A stretch of 64,000 bases of DNA from Bacteroides sp. ET71 (GCF_023336905.1 NZ_JAMBLS010000001.1:1-64000); one strand, 5' to 3'. Positions 53,937-62,218 are shown, counted from the first letter of the stretch. Program-made: numbers and translations. The notes: a model not told the origin generated them from the letters alone.

Positions 53937-53982
53937 AATCGCTTCCTATTTTTTTAGTCGGATGCAAAGTTATTGTATCTGC

Positions 53983-54021
53983 GCAAAGGTAGGAGCGGAT
54001 TTTGTAGGAATTTTGAAGAAA
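53983..54021 (-). promoter_or_regulatory. Tandem operator plus -7 box, copy 2
   Basis: Minus strand: TTTCTTCAAAATTCC, then TACAAAATCCG, then TACCTTTG (53984-53991). The two 11-bp direct repeats TTCAAAATTCC and TACAAAATCCG fit the site layout of OmpR-family regulators, and TACCTTTG is a perfect -7 box. It faces the EamA remnant. Confidence 0.75.
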
Positions 54022-54127
54022 GAAGAAAATGCCCTTGCGGTAATAGTGCTTCTCTTTCAGAATTTATGCTGTCCCCGCCGGGACGGCGGTTATCGGAATG
54101 GAGTAGAGAAATTTCCGATGTAGGCAA

Positions 54128-54586
54128 TCATAGCGAAGTGTCTTTTTTATACATCCGCATCTGTTCCCCGTCGTCGCCCTGCACCATGCAGAGGTATTCC
54201 CAGCCGTAGCGTTCGTAGAACGAGGTATGTTCCGTGATGAGGTAGAGCGTGCCGATACCTTTCGCCGCCATATCCTTGCAGATATGTGCCAAGAGGCGTC
54301 CGGCAATGCCACGACGGCGCAGTTCCGGTTCGACATACAGGGCGCAGACATTCGGCGTCAGGTCCTTGCGGTCGTGGAAATCGTTCGCTATCATACCGGC
54401 TCCGGCAATGATCCGCCCTCCATCCACCGCAATATACCATTGCGGGACAGCCGCCGTTCCCCGGATGCTCTCGTCAATGCTTGTCAGGTATTCCTCCAAA
54501 GGAATTTCCCATTTCTCCTGAAACCAGCGTGCCGCCGGGATGCGCCATTCAGGATGGGAATGAAGTGAAATGATATTGTCGTTCAT
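54128..54586 (-). CDS. GNAT-family N-acetyltransferase
   Basis: A 152-residue acetyltransferase. The acetyl-CoA loop is ELRRRGIAGRLL near 95, preceded by PNVCALYVEPE and followed by YLITEHTSFYERYGWEYL near 120. The acceptor is unknown. The upstream region carries copy 3 of the tandem operator about 120 bp away. Confidence 0.9.
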   Translation of the reverse strand: MNDNIISLHSHPEWRIPAARWFQEKWEIPLEEYLTSIDESIRGTAAVPQWYIAVDGGRIIAGAGMIANDFHDRKDLTPNVCALYVEPELRRRGIAGRLLAHICKDMAAKGIGTLYLITEHTSFYERYGWEYLCMVQGDDGEQMRMYKKDTSL

Positions 54587-54707
54587 CGATACATGTTTTT
54601 AGGGTTGCGAAGATAACGAAAATCGGAGAGCGGGGCAAACACTGAGCCCCACCATTCACTGGTATCACAGGCTGCTCTTCTAAAACACAGTCAGAAAACT
54701 GTTTGCG

Positions 54708-54747
54708 CAGAGGTGGAAGCGGATTTTATAGGAATATTGAAGAAAAA
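54708..54747 (-). promoter_or_regulatory. Tandem operator, copy 3
   Basis: Minus strand repeats TTCAATATTCC and TATAAAATCCG, followed by a decayed -7 box (CACCTCTG). It points towards the GNAT gene. Confidence 0.65.
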
Positions 54748-54791
54748 GGAAACGCCTGTAACAAATCCCACTGTATAGGGTTCGGAATTCC

Positions 54792-55286
54792 CTAATATCC
54801 GTATATTTTCGTTTCATTACTCCATATCCTTACAGCCCTTTTAACTAAATTCTTAACGATGAGAATATGAAAAAGACGTATGGCAAAGAAATATATCCTG
54901 CCTAAGCCGTTATTATAATTGACCAATGTCGAAATGCTGATATTCTGCATATTCCCTGACGGGGATTCACATTCCAACACAACATAAAAGTCAAGATGCT
55001 TGTCTTGTTTACCGATAACCAGCCCTGTTTCATTTTCTTCAATTATCATATCCGCAAACCCGCCTCCAGTTTTAAGCCCTAATGGCTTCACTAACATGTC
55101 CCTGAATTTCAATAAATATTGTGCAGGCTTTGGATATTTAACAAATATAAGGTCGAACAAGTCTCTTGGCTTCATCCGTTCTTTTCCAATCAATGTTTGA
55201 CGGAAGCAATCTTCGTAATTCGCAGGACGGTATTTGTCAATCAGTTTATTCATATTCTTAAATGTTTTTAGAATTATGGAGTTCAA
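54792..55286 (-). CDS. DUF2867-family protein
   Basis: A 164-residue protein matching my memory of DUF2867 (YRPANYEDCFRQTL; GGGFADMIIEENETGLVIGKQDKHLDFYVVLE; ISTLVNYNNGLGRIYFFAIRLFHILIVK). The start is TTG at 55286, overlapping the upstream stop by 4 bp, or ATG at 55253 (MNKLIDKYRP). The function of the family is unknown. Co-transcribed with the small gene before it. Confidence 0.8.
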   Translation of the reverse strand: MNSIILKTFKNMNKLIDKYRPANYEDCFRQTLIGKERMKPRDLFDLIFVKYPKPAQYLLKFRDMLVKPLGLKTGGGFADMIIEENETGLVIGKQDKHLDFYVVLECESPSGNMQNISISTLVNYNNGLGRIYFFAIRLFHILIVKNLVKRAVRIWSNETKIYGY

Positions 55287-55504
55287 GAGAGTTTCCCATT
55301 CTTTAGTTCGTCCTCTAAAAAGGAAAAGACATACCGCGGACTTTGGAAATAGAGCCGTGTACGTTCATCCGTTATCTTCTGATAAGTATCCGAATTGAAT
55401 ATCTGGGATAATGCCTGCTCCATGCTCAGCTCGTTATTCTGTTCCAGCAACAACACGGCAAGATTCTTCACCATGTCGGCCATCATTTCTGTCTTTTCGT
55501 TCAT
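55283..55504 (-). CDS. Small hypothetical protein
   Basis: A 73-residue protein from the ATG at 55504 (MNEKTEMMADMVKNLAVLLLEQNN). Predominantly helical, acidic, with no recognised domain. It overlaps the DUF2867 gene by 4 bp and has its own -7 box, so the two form a bicistron. A two-gene toxin-antitoxin-like arrangement is possible, but nothing in the sequence confirms it. Confidence 0.7.
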   Translation of the reverse strand: MNEKTEMMADMVKNLAVLLLEQNNELSMEQALSQIFNSDTYQKITDERTRLYFQSPRYVFSFLEDELKNGKLS

Positions 55505-55548
55505 ACACAATTCATATTTATCCGATATTTAGGGTTACTATATGCGGA

Positions 55549-55556
55549 CAAAGGTA
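55549..55556 (-). promoter_or_regulatory. -7 box of the small gene/DUF2867 pair
   Basis: Minus-strand TACCTTTG, 45 bp before the ATG at 55504. Confidence 0.6.
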
Positions 55557-55594
55557 CAAAGAAACGGGAGCTTGGCAAGCCTAAACCTGACAAT

Positions 55595-55933
55595 TCACCG
55601 GTATATCCTCCGCATCAGCGCCGGAAGCACCACCAGCAGCAGGGGCAGGCCCGCCACGAAGCCGCCTATCACCGCCACGGCAAGCGGTTGCTGCATCTGC
55701 GCGCCCGGCACCTTCTTCACCGCGCTTTCCAGCGGCTTGGTGACGGTAATCATCATACGGTCCACCGGCTGCTGCCCGGCATCGGCAATGACGGTGATGC
55801 GCGGGAAGAGTACTTCGGGAAACAGGTTGGTCTGCATCCGCGTGTAGCCGTAGATGCCTGCCAGCAGGAGCAGCAAGCCTACGAAGAGGATGGGCTTGGC
55901 GTAGAGTTGATGAATCGAAAGAGTTGTCTTCAT
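55595..55933 (-). pseudogene. HME-RND efflux pump remnant (N-terminus joined to C-terminus)
   Basis: A 112-residue frame. The first about 78 residues match the start of an RND pump (MKTTLSIHQLYAKPILFVGLLL-type helix, then NLFPEVLFPRITVIADAG and VTKPLESAVKKV). The last about 33 match the end of one (QPLAVAVIGGFVAGLPLLLVVLPALMRRIY). About nine-tenths of a pump of about 1000 residues is missing, and the junction stays in frame near KKVPGAQMQ. It cannot pump. An internal deletion is the simplest explanation. Confidence 0.85.
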
Positions 55934-55950
55934 ATCTATTAAATGGTTTT

Positions 55951-56050
55951 GATGAAGAGTATCTGATACTCATGATTAAGAGTATCTGATACTGTTGACG
56001 AAGGGTATCTGATACTGTTGACGAAGGGTATCTGATACTGTTGACTAAGG
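55951..56050. repeat. 23-bp tandem array with AGTATCTGATACT palindrome
   Basis: Four units at 23-bp steps (GTATCTGATAC at 55959, 55982, 56005, 56028). The perfect 13-base dyad AGTATCtGATACT recurs in the first two. It fills the gap between the RND remnant and the truncated TolC gene and supplies the TolC remnant's stop codon. Confidence 0.95.
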
Positions 56051-56392
56051 GTCACGGTGATCCTTTAAATATCCGCTGCTCTCGCCCAAGTCGTAGCCAT
56101 AATAATCCGTGACATCTCGTGCGTTCCATTGGAAAGAAGTTTGCCCGCCGTCTTTAGTTATGACCGGCACAAACAGATAATCCCCGTTCAGCTCCAAGCG
56201 GGAACGGGTGTACATCGCCTTCAACCGCTGGAGTTCCGCCTGCTCTATTTGCAGTTGGTTGCGGTAGTCGTTGAGCAAGGGGCTGTAATTCCGGGCAACT
56301 TCTACATAATAAGACAAGTTATGGGACGTATCTTGTCCTGCCACGGTAAGAAGACAACAGGAAAAGACAATAATAAAACACATCCGAATCAT
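56045..56392 (-). pseudogene. Truncated TolC-family outer-membrane factor
   Basis: A 115-residue frame with a signal peptide (MCFIIVFSCCLLTVAGQ) and the start of an outer-membrane efflux protein (ARNYSPLLNDYRNQLQIEQAELQRLKAMYTRSRLELNG; DYYGYDLGESSG). Full-length members exceed 400 residues. It ends in the 23-bp array, whose TAG closes the frame. The membrane-fusion gene expected next to it is absent. Confidence 0.82.
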
Positions 56393-56411
56393 ATTGATAC
56401 CATTTTTTCCG

Positions 56412-56450
56412 GCAAAAATAGATACGGATGTTGTAGGAATCTTGAAGAAT
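56412..56450 (-). promoter_or_regulatory. Tandem operator plus -7 box, copy 4
   Basis: Minus strand: repeats TTCAAGATTCC and TACAACATCCG, then TATTTTTG (56413-56420), a good -7 box, 20 bp before the truncated TolC gene start. Best-preserved copy in front of a recognisable efflux gene. Confidence 0.75.
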
Positions 56451-56595
56451 CTTTATCCGGAAACAATCTTACTGAGTCTAACGAATGAAAAATTCTATAC
56501 TTTCGCGACATACAAGGTAAAGAAAAAGGAACTATATTTGTCGCATGGTTTCTAACAAAGACGATAAGGCATACAGCAGCCACAATATACAAAAC

Positions 56596-57654
56596 ATGCT
56601 TAGGAATTTCTTAAAACGCAATGTGATACGACGCATCCTTTTAGCCGTGCTCCTACTGGCAGTCATCTTGGTACAAACATTGCCGGGATGGGGAGATTTT
56701 TATTTCCAAGAGATTTATCCACACGTAGCTGAAGCATTATCCGACCTTTCCGGTCTGATTCCTTTCGCAGTAGGCGATTTATTCATAGCCCTCAGCCTGG
56801 CAGGTATTATACTATATCCGCTATACTTCCACTTCTACAAAAAAAGGAAATGGCGAAGCGTACTGACAAGCGTCGTTGAATATCTGATATGGATTTACGT
56901 ATGGTTCTACCTGGCCTGGGGGTTGAATTATGCCCAATCAGACTTTTATCATCGTACAGGCATCTCACCTGTGGCATGCACAGAAGCTGATTTTCGCGAC
57001 TTTACCCAGCGATATGTGCAACAGCTAAATGCTGCTTATACTCCACACACAGCCGTCAACCGAGACGTTTTGCGCCGTGAAGTAGTAACAATCTACCGGC
57101 ACATCGCTCCCCAATTGGGCATACATCCTCCTTTCGACGACCGGCCACGGGTCAAAACCATGCTCTTCTCCTCTCTTGCTTCGATGGTAGGAGTCAAAGG
57201 CAGCATGGGGCCTTTCTTCTGCGAATTTACCATCAACGGCGACGTTACTTCTTCTGAATATCCTGCCACATACGCCCACGAGCTGGCCCATCTGCTGGGC
57301 ATATCCAATGAAGGAGAAGCCAATTTCTATGCCTATCAGGTATGCAGCCGTTCCAGTGTCGCTGCTGTCCGTTTCAGCGGTCTGATGTCTATCCTGCCCC
57401 ATGTGCTGAACAATGCCTACCGGCTGCTGCCTGCTGCCGACTACACAGCCCTCTGCCATGACATCCGTCCCGAAGTGATTCGCTTGGTTCAGGAGAACCA
57501 GGCATATTGGCAAGGCAAATACAACCGGCACATCGGCAATCTACAAAGCAAATTGTATGAACTTTACCTGCGCGGCAATCGCGTCGAAGGCGGACAAAAG
57601 AGCTACTCGCAGGTCGTCGGCCTGCTGATAGCTTATGAAAAAAGCCAGAGGTGA
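56596..57654 (+). CDS. DUF3810 membrane protein, putative zinc metallopeptidase
   Basis: A 352-residue protein with three N-terminal helices (IRRILLAVLLLAVILVQ; LFIALSLAGIILYPLYF; YLIWIYVWFYLAWGLNY) and a C-terminal domain with HELAHLLGISNEGEANFYAY, an HExxH-like zincin motif followed by a third-ligand Glu. Substrate unknown. The ATG at 56596 is preferred because TATATTTG (56533-56540), a -7 box, is too close to the upstream in-frame ATG at 56545; the longer form adds 17 residues. Confidence 0.85.
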   Translation: MLRNFLKRNVIRRILLAVLLLAVILVQTLPGWGDFYFQEIYPHVAEALSDLSGLIPFAVGDLFIALSLAGIILYPLYFHFYKKRKWRSVLTSVVEYLIWIYVWFYLAWGLNYAQSDFYHRTGISPVACTEADFRDFTQRYVQQLNAAYTPHTAVNRDVLRREVVTIYRHIAPQLGIHPPFDDRPRVKTMLFSSLASMVGVKGSMGPFFCEFTINGDVTSSEYPATYAHELAHLLGISNEGEANFYAYQVCSRSSVAAVRFSGLMSILPHVLNNAYRLLPAADYTALCHDIRPEVIRLVQENQAYWQGKYNRHIGNLQSKLYELYLRGNRVEGGQKSYSQVVGLLIAYEKSQR

Positions 57655-57712
57655 ACACAGAATGTCATCTCTGGCCTGTTTCGTGCATAAAGACCCGCTA
57701 TCCCGCAAAAGG

Positions 57713-58789
57713 CTATTTCAGATAAGTGCGATAAAACTGTTCGATTCTGTCAAACGGAATCTTATCGAAGTTGTCATACAAATCGGTATGGTTGGCTCCG
57801 GGAACAATTAGCAGTTCTTTGTTATCACCCGTCAGTTTCTTGTAGGTATCTTCACTGAAATAGCGTGAGTGTGCCTTCTCACCATGCACCAGCAGCACCG
57901 CACTGCGGATTTCTCCGGCATAAGCCAGTATCGGTTGGTTGAGGAACGACAGGGTCGACGTTTTGTTCCATCCTCCGTTGGAGTTGAGCGACCGCTTGTG
58001 ATATCCACGTTTAGTCTTGTAATAAGCGAAATAATCTTTCACGAACTGTGGTGCATCATCGGGCAACACATCAGCCACGCCTCCGGCCAGGGCATACGTC
58101 CCGCTACGGTAGTCTTCCGTGCGCTGTGCATTGAGCTGGCGACGCAAATCATGGCGGGCATCAGCATTGTTTGCCGCGTCAAAATAGCCGTTTGCATTGA
58201 CACGGCTCATGTCATACATTGTAGAAGCCACCGTCGCCTTGATGCGGGTATCAATGGCAGCCGCATTTACGGCCATGCCTCCCCAGCCACAAATGCCCAG
58301 GATGCCGATACGTTCAGGGTCTACGTCTTCACGCGTCGATAAATAATCTACCGCTGCACAAAAGTCCTCCGTATTGATGTCCGGCGAGGCCACATAACGA
58401 GGCTGTCCGCCACTCTCGCCCGTAAACGAGGGGTCGAAGGCAAGGGTCAGGAAGCCGCGTTCGGCCAACTGCTGGGCATAAAGTCCGGAAGATTGTTCCT
58501 TCACTGCTCCGAAAGGCCCGCAGACGGCAATGGCAGCCAGTGTGCCAGAAGCGCCCTTGGGAATGTACAAGTCGGCAGCCAGCGTGATGCCGTAACGGTT
58601 GTGAAAGGTCACTTTGCTGTGCTCTACCTTGTCGCTCAGCGGGAAGACCTTGTCCCACTCTTGTGTCAGATTCAGTTTTTCTTCCATAGTGTTGTTCTTA
58701 ATAAGTTGGTTGTCTTGTGCCACGAGGGCGCCCGAACTGCACATGCAGCCCAGGACTGCTACACATAATTGTTTGAATAAAGTTCTCAT
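57713..58789 (-). CDS. Exported alpha/beta hydrolase with Cys nucleophile position
   Basis: A 358-residue hydrolase. Signal peptide about 1-25. The fold is seen in YIPKGASGTLAAIAVCGPFGAVKEQ and AERGFLTLAFDPSFTGESGG. The nucleophile elbow is GICGWGG with C167 where most relatives have Ser, as in dienelactone hydrolase. The acid may be in the region after VLLVHGEKAHSR, and the His is in PGANHTDLYD near 335. Substrate unknown; the neighbourhood (aldo-keto reductase, AraC, MFS) suggests small-molecule metabolism. Confidence 0.85.
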   Translation of the reverse strand: MRTLFKQLCVAVLGCMCSSGALVAQDNQLIKNNTMEEKLNLTQEWDKVFPLSDKVEHSKVTFHNRYGITLAADLYIPKGASGTLAAIAVCGPFGAVKEQSSGLYAQQLAERGFLTLAFDPSFTGESGGQPRYVASPDINTEDFCAAVDYLSTREDVDPERIGILGICGWGGMAVNAAAIDTRIKATVASTMYDMSRVNANGYFDAANNADARHDLRRQLNAQRTEDYRSGTYALAGGVADVLPDDAPQFVKDYFAYYKTKRGYHKRSLNSNGGWNKTSTLSFLNQPILAYAGEIRSAVLLVHGEKAHSRYFSEDTYKKLTGDNKELLIVPGANHTDLYDNFDKIPFDRIEQFYRTYLK

Positions 58790-58947
58790 ACTTGTCTGTT
58801 TTAAAGCCTGTTCTTTTGCCTCCGTTCCTGCCAGCCCGGGCGTAAGCGGAAGAAGGCAGTCTGTGTCAGATGAGATGCCTTGACAGCGACCCTCCCCGCC
58901 CGATATGGCCGAAAACGATTCTCAAACAGGCTCTTGATTGTACAGTG

Positions 58948-58955
58948 CAAAGATA
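58948..58955 (-). promoter_or_regulatory. Candidate -7 box for the alpha/beta hydrolase
   Basis: Minus-strand TATCTTTG matches TAnnTTTG, about 160 bp before the hydrolase ATG; nothing else is visible in 58790-59011. Confidence 0.45.
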
Positions 58956-59011
58956 GAGCAAGTGTTTCACAAGACGATTGCTGTAAAGCTCAATGTTTGT
59001 TGCCGAAAGGC

Positions 59012-59863
59012 TCATGCAGAGACTGCCGTGGGCGGCACGCCATATTGCTTCTTGAAAGCGGCAGAGAAGTGGGACTGGTTCTTGAAGCCTACGGCAGCGC
59101 AGACATCCCCGATTTTCCGGCCGCCCTCGCACATCAGCCCATACGCCACTTCCAGCCGTTTGCGGATGAGCCACTTCTCGGGCGTCAGGTTACTGATTTT
59201 CTTGAAATCGCGCTTGAAGGTGGCCAGACTACGGCCGGTGTAGTGTGCCAAATCTTCCAAGGAAAACTCGTACATGTAGTTTTTGTCCATGAAATCCAGG
59301 ATGTCTATTTTCCACGGTTCGCTGAAGTCGAACAGCGTGGGGGCAAAACGTTTGTCTATGTGGAGCAAGGCCAACAGCCCTTCTTGCAGTTTCAGGTGCA
59401 TAAAGTCAGCTTGCGGCTTCACCTCGGGGTCGAAAAAGGGAGTGAGCGAAGAGAAAAGACTGGTAATCTCTGCCGTGTGAGGCAATTTGATGACCCCGGA
59501 ATCCAGCTTCGGCGTGCGGGGCGGCACTTTGTATGGCCCGAACCGGGTGTACATCTCGCGCAGGAAGCTGCGGGTGAAGCTCAGGAAGATGCCGCAATAG
59601 CGTTCGCCGCCGGCAGGTTTCTTGTACATGGTGATGTGATGGTCGCGTGGGATGAAAACACATTCGCCTTTCCCCACGTGGATTTGTTCCTGTCCGTTGT
59701 CCAACACCATCTCGCCGGAGTAAACGTAGTTCATGGCATATTCGCGCGAGCGGTGGATGCAACCGCTGATGTCGTCGTAGAAGAAACTGTAGAACACGTT
59801 TTCGTAGTTAAAGATGAGTTTCATCGGACCCTGTTTTTCTGCTTCCAAGTGTTGTTGTTCCAT
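59012..59863 (-). CDS. AraC-family transcriptional regulator
   Basis: A 283-residue regulator when started at the ATG at 59863, which has AAGGA just upstream; an ATG at 59887 is possible. The N-terminal cupin-like half (GEMVLDNGQEQIHVGKGECVFIPRDHHITMY) senses a ligand. The C-terminal HTH pair covers the last 95 residues (FSLEDLAHYTGRSLATFKRDFKKISNLTPEKWL; KIGDVCAAVGFKNQSHFSAAFKKQYGVPPTAV). It lies between the aldo-keto reductase and hydrolase genes on the same strand and may control them. Confidence 0.92.
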   Translation of the reverse strand: MEQQHLEAEKQGPMKLIFNYENVFYSFFYDDISGCIHRSREYAMNYVYSGEMVLDNGQEQIHVGKGECVFIPRDHHITMYKKPAGGERYCGIFLSFTRSFLREMYTRFGPYKVPPRTPKLDSGVIKLPHTAEITSLFSSLTPFFDPEVKPQADFMHLKLQEGLLALLHIDKRFAPTLFDFSEPWKIDILDFMDKNYMYEFSLEDLAHYTGRSLATFKRDFKKISNLTPEKWLIRKRLEVAYGLMCEGGRKIGDVCAAVGFKNQSHFSAAFKKQYGVPPTAVSA

Positions 59864-59930
59864 ATTCCTTACATATAGGTTATACAATGGTGCGCAGCGG
59901 GCGCATGTATGTTTCGATGCCGACAGAAGG

Positions 59931-60767
59931 TCACCAGCCGGCCAGCCTGATTTTCCGGGTGGGAGGCGGGAAAGCTTTATCTATCTCCCCCAAGTCCTCG
60001 TCCGTCAAGATGAGTTCCAGGCTGCGGGCATTCTCCTCCACATGTGCCACGCAGCCCGCCTTGGGTATGGCGATGATGCCGGCCGTGCGCATCACCCATG
60101 CCAGCATGACTTGGGTGGGCGTGGCATCGTGCCGGTGCGCTATCTCCTGCAAAGCCGGATGGTTCCGCAACCGCCCTTCTCCCAAAGGGGTGTAGGCCAT
60201 GAGGGGGAGGGTGTGTTGCTTGCTCCAGGACATAAGGTCGTATTCGATGCCACGGTCGCAAAGGTTGTAGAGCACCTGGTCGGCGGCGCAATCCTTACCG
60301 TGGGGAAGCGAAAGGATGTGTTCCATGTCATCCACATCGAGGTTGCTCATGCCCCACTGGCGGATTTTCCCCTCCTGCTGCAATTCGGCCAAGGCGCGGA
60401 CGGTCTCGGAGAAAGGGTAAGAGCCTATCCAATGCAACAGATAAAGGTCGATGTAGTCCGTGCCCAAGCGTTGCAGACTGCGCTCGCAGGCACGTTTCGT
60501 ACCGGTATAGCTGGCATGGCTTGGCAATACCTTGCTGACGATGAACACCCGGTCGCGGCAAGGGCGCACGGCTTCGCCCACCAATTCCTCCGTGCCATAC
60601 ATTTCGGCCGTATCTATCAGCGTCAGCCCCAGGTCGATGCCTCGCCGCAGGGCTTTAATCTCTTCCTGTCGCCGGCGCCCCATCTGGTAGGTTCCTTGTC
60701 CCAACGAAGTTACTTGCTGTCCGTTGGGAAACGTGACCCTATGTTCCTTCTTCTGTCCGTTTGGCAT
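59931..60767 (-). CDS. Aldo/keto reductase
   Basis: NAD(P)H-dependent carbonyl reductase of the (beta/alpha)8 AKR family, 278 residues. The catalytic tetrad is visible: Asp in LIDTAEMYG with Tyr four residues later, Lys in FIVSKVLPS and His in LYLLHWIGS. The cofactor segment is VMLAWVMRTAGIIAIPKAG near 230. Substrate unknown. Confidence 0.94.
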   Translation of the reverse strand: MPNGQKKEHRVTFPNGQQVTSLGQGTYQMGRRRQEEIKALRRGIDLGLTLIDTAEMYGTEELVGEAVRPCRDRVFIVSKVLPSHASYTGTKRACERSLQRLGTDYIDLYLLHWIGSYPFSETVRALAELQQEGKIRQWGMSNLDVDDMEHILSLPHGKDCAADQVLYNLCDRGIEYDLMSWSKQHTLPLMAYTPLGEGRLRNHPALQEIAHRHDATPTQVMLAWVMRTAGIIAIPKAGCVAHVEENARSLELILTDEDLGEIDKAFPPPTRKIRLAGW

Positions 60768-60799
60768 ATATTCTTTAGTCTTTTATCTTTATTGCGGTA

Positions 60800-60807
60800 C
60801 AAAGATA
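60800..60807 (-). promoter_or_regulatory. -7 box of the aldo/keto reductase gene
   Basis: Minus-strand TATCTTTG, 33 bp before the ATG at 60767. Confidence 0.6.
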
Positions 60808-60828
60808 AGGCAAAAGGCTGGCAATCGC

Positions 60829-60872
60829 ATGTCTGAAAGGCTCAAATCTGATGGCTGAAAGGCTCAACGTCC
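60829..60872. repeat. 22-bp duplication between divergent genes
   Basis: Two units at 22 bp (ATGTCTGAAAGGCTCAA and ATGGCTGAAAGGCTCAA). A third, weaker GGCAAAAGGCTGG lies just upstream. It is the only case found between divergent genes, and only a dimer. Confidence 0.75.
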
Positions 60873-60966
60873 GGTCCCGGGCCGAGTTTTTGCCTTTTAT
60901 CAAAACAACGGACTGCATTTATTGCGAACTTTGCGCCGATTTTCGGTTTGCTAAAAGATTCATCTC

Positions 60967-62142
60967 ATGCTTACAAAGAAACAAGCCCTCCGACGCTTCC
61001 GGCTGGCCGTCAGCCTGTTTTTCTTCATCCAAGGCGTAGTGTTTGCCACGTGGACCAACCGAATCGCCGACCTCAAGACCGCCCTGCACCTGAGCGACGC
61101 TGCCTTGGGCAACGTGCTCTTTGCCATCCCCGTGGGTCAGATGCTGGCGATGTACGTCTCGGCCTGGCTCATCAACCGTTTCGGCAGCCGCCGCATGCTG
61201 ACGCTGGCCTCGGTGCTCTATCCGTTCTGCCTGCTCCCGCCGGGACTGGCGGACACGCCCTACGGGCTGGCAGCCGGCCTGCTGTTCTTCGGCATCAGCG
61301 GAAACCTGTTTAACATCGCTGCCAACACGCAGGGCGTCAACGTAGAACATCTCTACGCCCGCAGCATCATGGCCTCCTTCCACGGCTTGTGGAGTCTGGG
61401 CGGCTTTCTGGGCGGAGTGCTCAGCATGGGATTCATTGCGCTGGAGGTCAAGCCGTGGCTTCATTTTCTGGTGATGGGCACCGTCGCTTTCCTGCTGTCC
61501 GGCTTCATCCGCCGGCAATTGGTGCGCAACGACTGGCATCCCCGAAAGGCAGCCTCCACCCCATCCACAACCGGACAGAAGCCTCTTCCTTTGAGCCAGA
61601 GAATAGACAAATACGTCATTCTGCTGGGCGGCATGGCGTTCTGCGCCATGGTGTGCGAGGGCTGCATGTACGATTGGAGCGGCGTCTACTTCCAACAAGT
61701 GGTGCACGCCCCCGGCAAGCTGGTGCAGTTGGGCTTTGTCATCTGCCTCTGCACCATGACCGTGGGACGTTTCATCGCCGACCACCTGGTCAGCCGGTTC
61801 GGCGCACGCCGTGTCATCCGTGGCAGCGGGCTGCTCATCACCTTCGGCCTGGCCGTAGCCGTCCTTCTTCCCAACCTGTGGACAGCCTCCATCGGCTTTT
61901 TCCTGATTGGCTTCGGCATATCGTCCACCGTGCCGGTATGTTACAGCATGGCGGGACGCTCGCAGCAGATGAACCCCAGCACCGCACTGGCCACGGTCTC
62001 CTCCGTCAGCTACCTGGGACTGCTGCTGGGCCCTCCCGTCATCGGACACCTGTCACAAGCCATCACGCTGCACTGGACGTTTGCCGTCATCGCCCTCTTC
62101 GGACTGCTGATTGCAGCCGGTGCCTCCCGCCTGCATGAATGA
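60967..62142 (+). CDS. MFS transporter (YbjJ-like)
   Basis: A 391-residue, twelve-helix major-facilitator protein. Start FRLAVSLFFFIQGVVFATWTNRIADLK; loop 2-3 motif AWLINRFGSRRMLTL (RFGSRR) and its repeat in the second half, HLVSRFGARRVIRG. The YbjJ-like NIAANTQGVNVEHLYARSIMASFHGLWSLGGFLGG signature is present near 115. Substrate unknown. Confidence 0.92.
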   Translation: MLTKKQALRRFRLAVSLFFFIQGVVFATWTNRIADLKTALHLSDAALGNVLFAIPVGQMLAMYVSAWLINRFGSRRMLTLASVLYPFCLLPPGLADTPYGLAAGLLFFGISGNLFNIAANTQGVNVEHLYARSIMASFHGLWSLGGFLGGVLSMGFIALEVKPWLHFLVMGTVAFLLSGFIRRQLVRNDWHPRKAASTPSTTGQKPLPLSQRIDKYVILLGGMAFCAMVCEGCMYDWSGVYFQQVVHAPGKLVQLGFVICLCTMTVGRFIADHLVSRFGARRVIRGSGLLITFGLAVAVLLPNLWTASIGFFLIGFGISSTVPVCYSMAGRSQQMNPSTALATVSSVSYLGLLLGPPVIGHLSQAITLHWTFAVIALFGLLIAAGASRLHE

Positions 62143-62150
62143 TGCCCCAT

Positions 62151-62194
62151 CCCTTCCTCCTGCCATGACTCACCCTTCTTCCTGCCATGAGGCT
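62151..62194. repeat. 22-bp duplication after the MFS gene
   Basis: CCCTTCCTCCTGCCATGA and CCCTTCTTCCTGCCATGA start 22 bp apart (62151, 62173), 9 bp after the MFS stop. Confidence 0.8.
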
Positions 62195-62218
62195 GCCTCC
62201 ATCCTTTCTTAATAAAAT

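Larger units (their letters stand above)
53548..54127. other. Gene-poor stretch of remnants upstream of valS
   Basis: No intact gene is visible. It holds two copies of the tandem operator (53706-53744, 53983-54021), a 19-codon EamA remnant and, on the plus strand, a tail of about 40 codons ending at 53880 (VRQDMEFIEWEKPQESPTDF then a stop) that has no start and is unrecognised. Base composition is A/T-richer than the housekeeping flanks. Decay of a former gene cluster is the simplest reading. Confidence 0.6.

Noticed and set aside
55595-55933. A genuine small membrane protein
   Set aside because: Both ends match opposite ends of an RND pump, so an internally deleted gene is far more likely.
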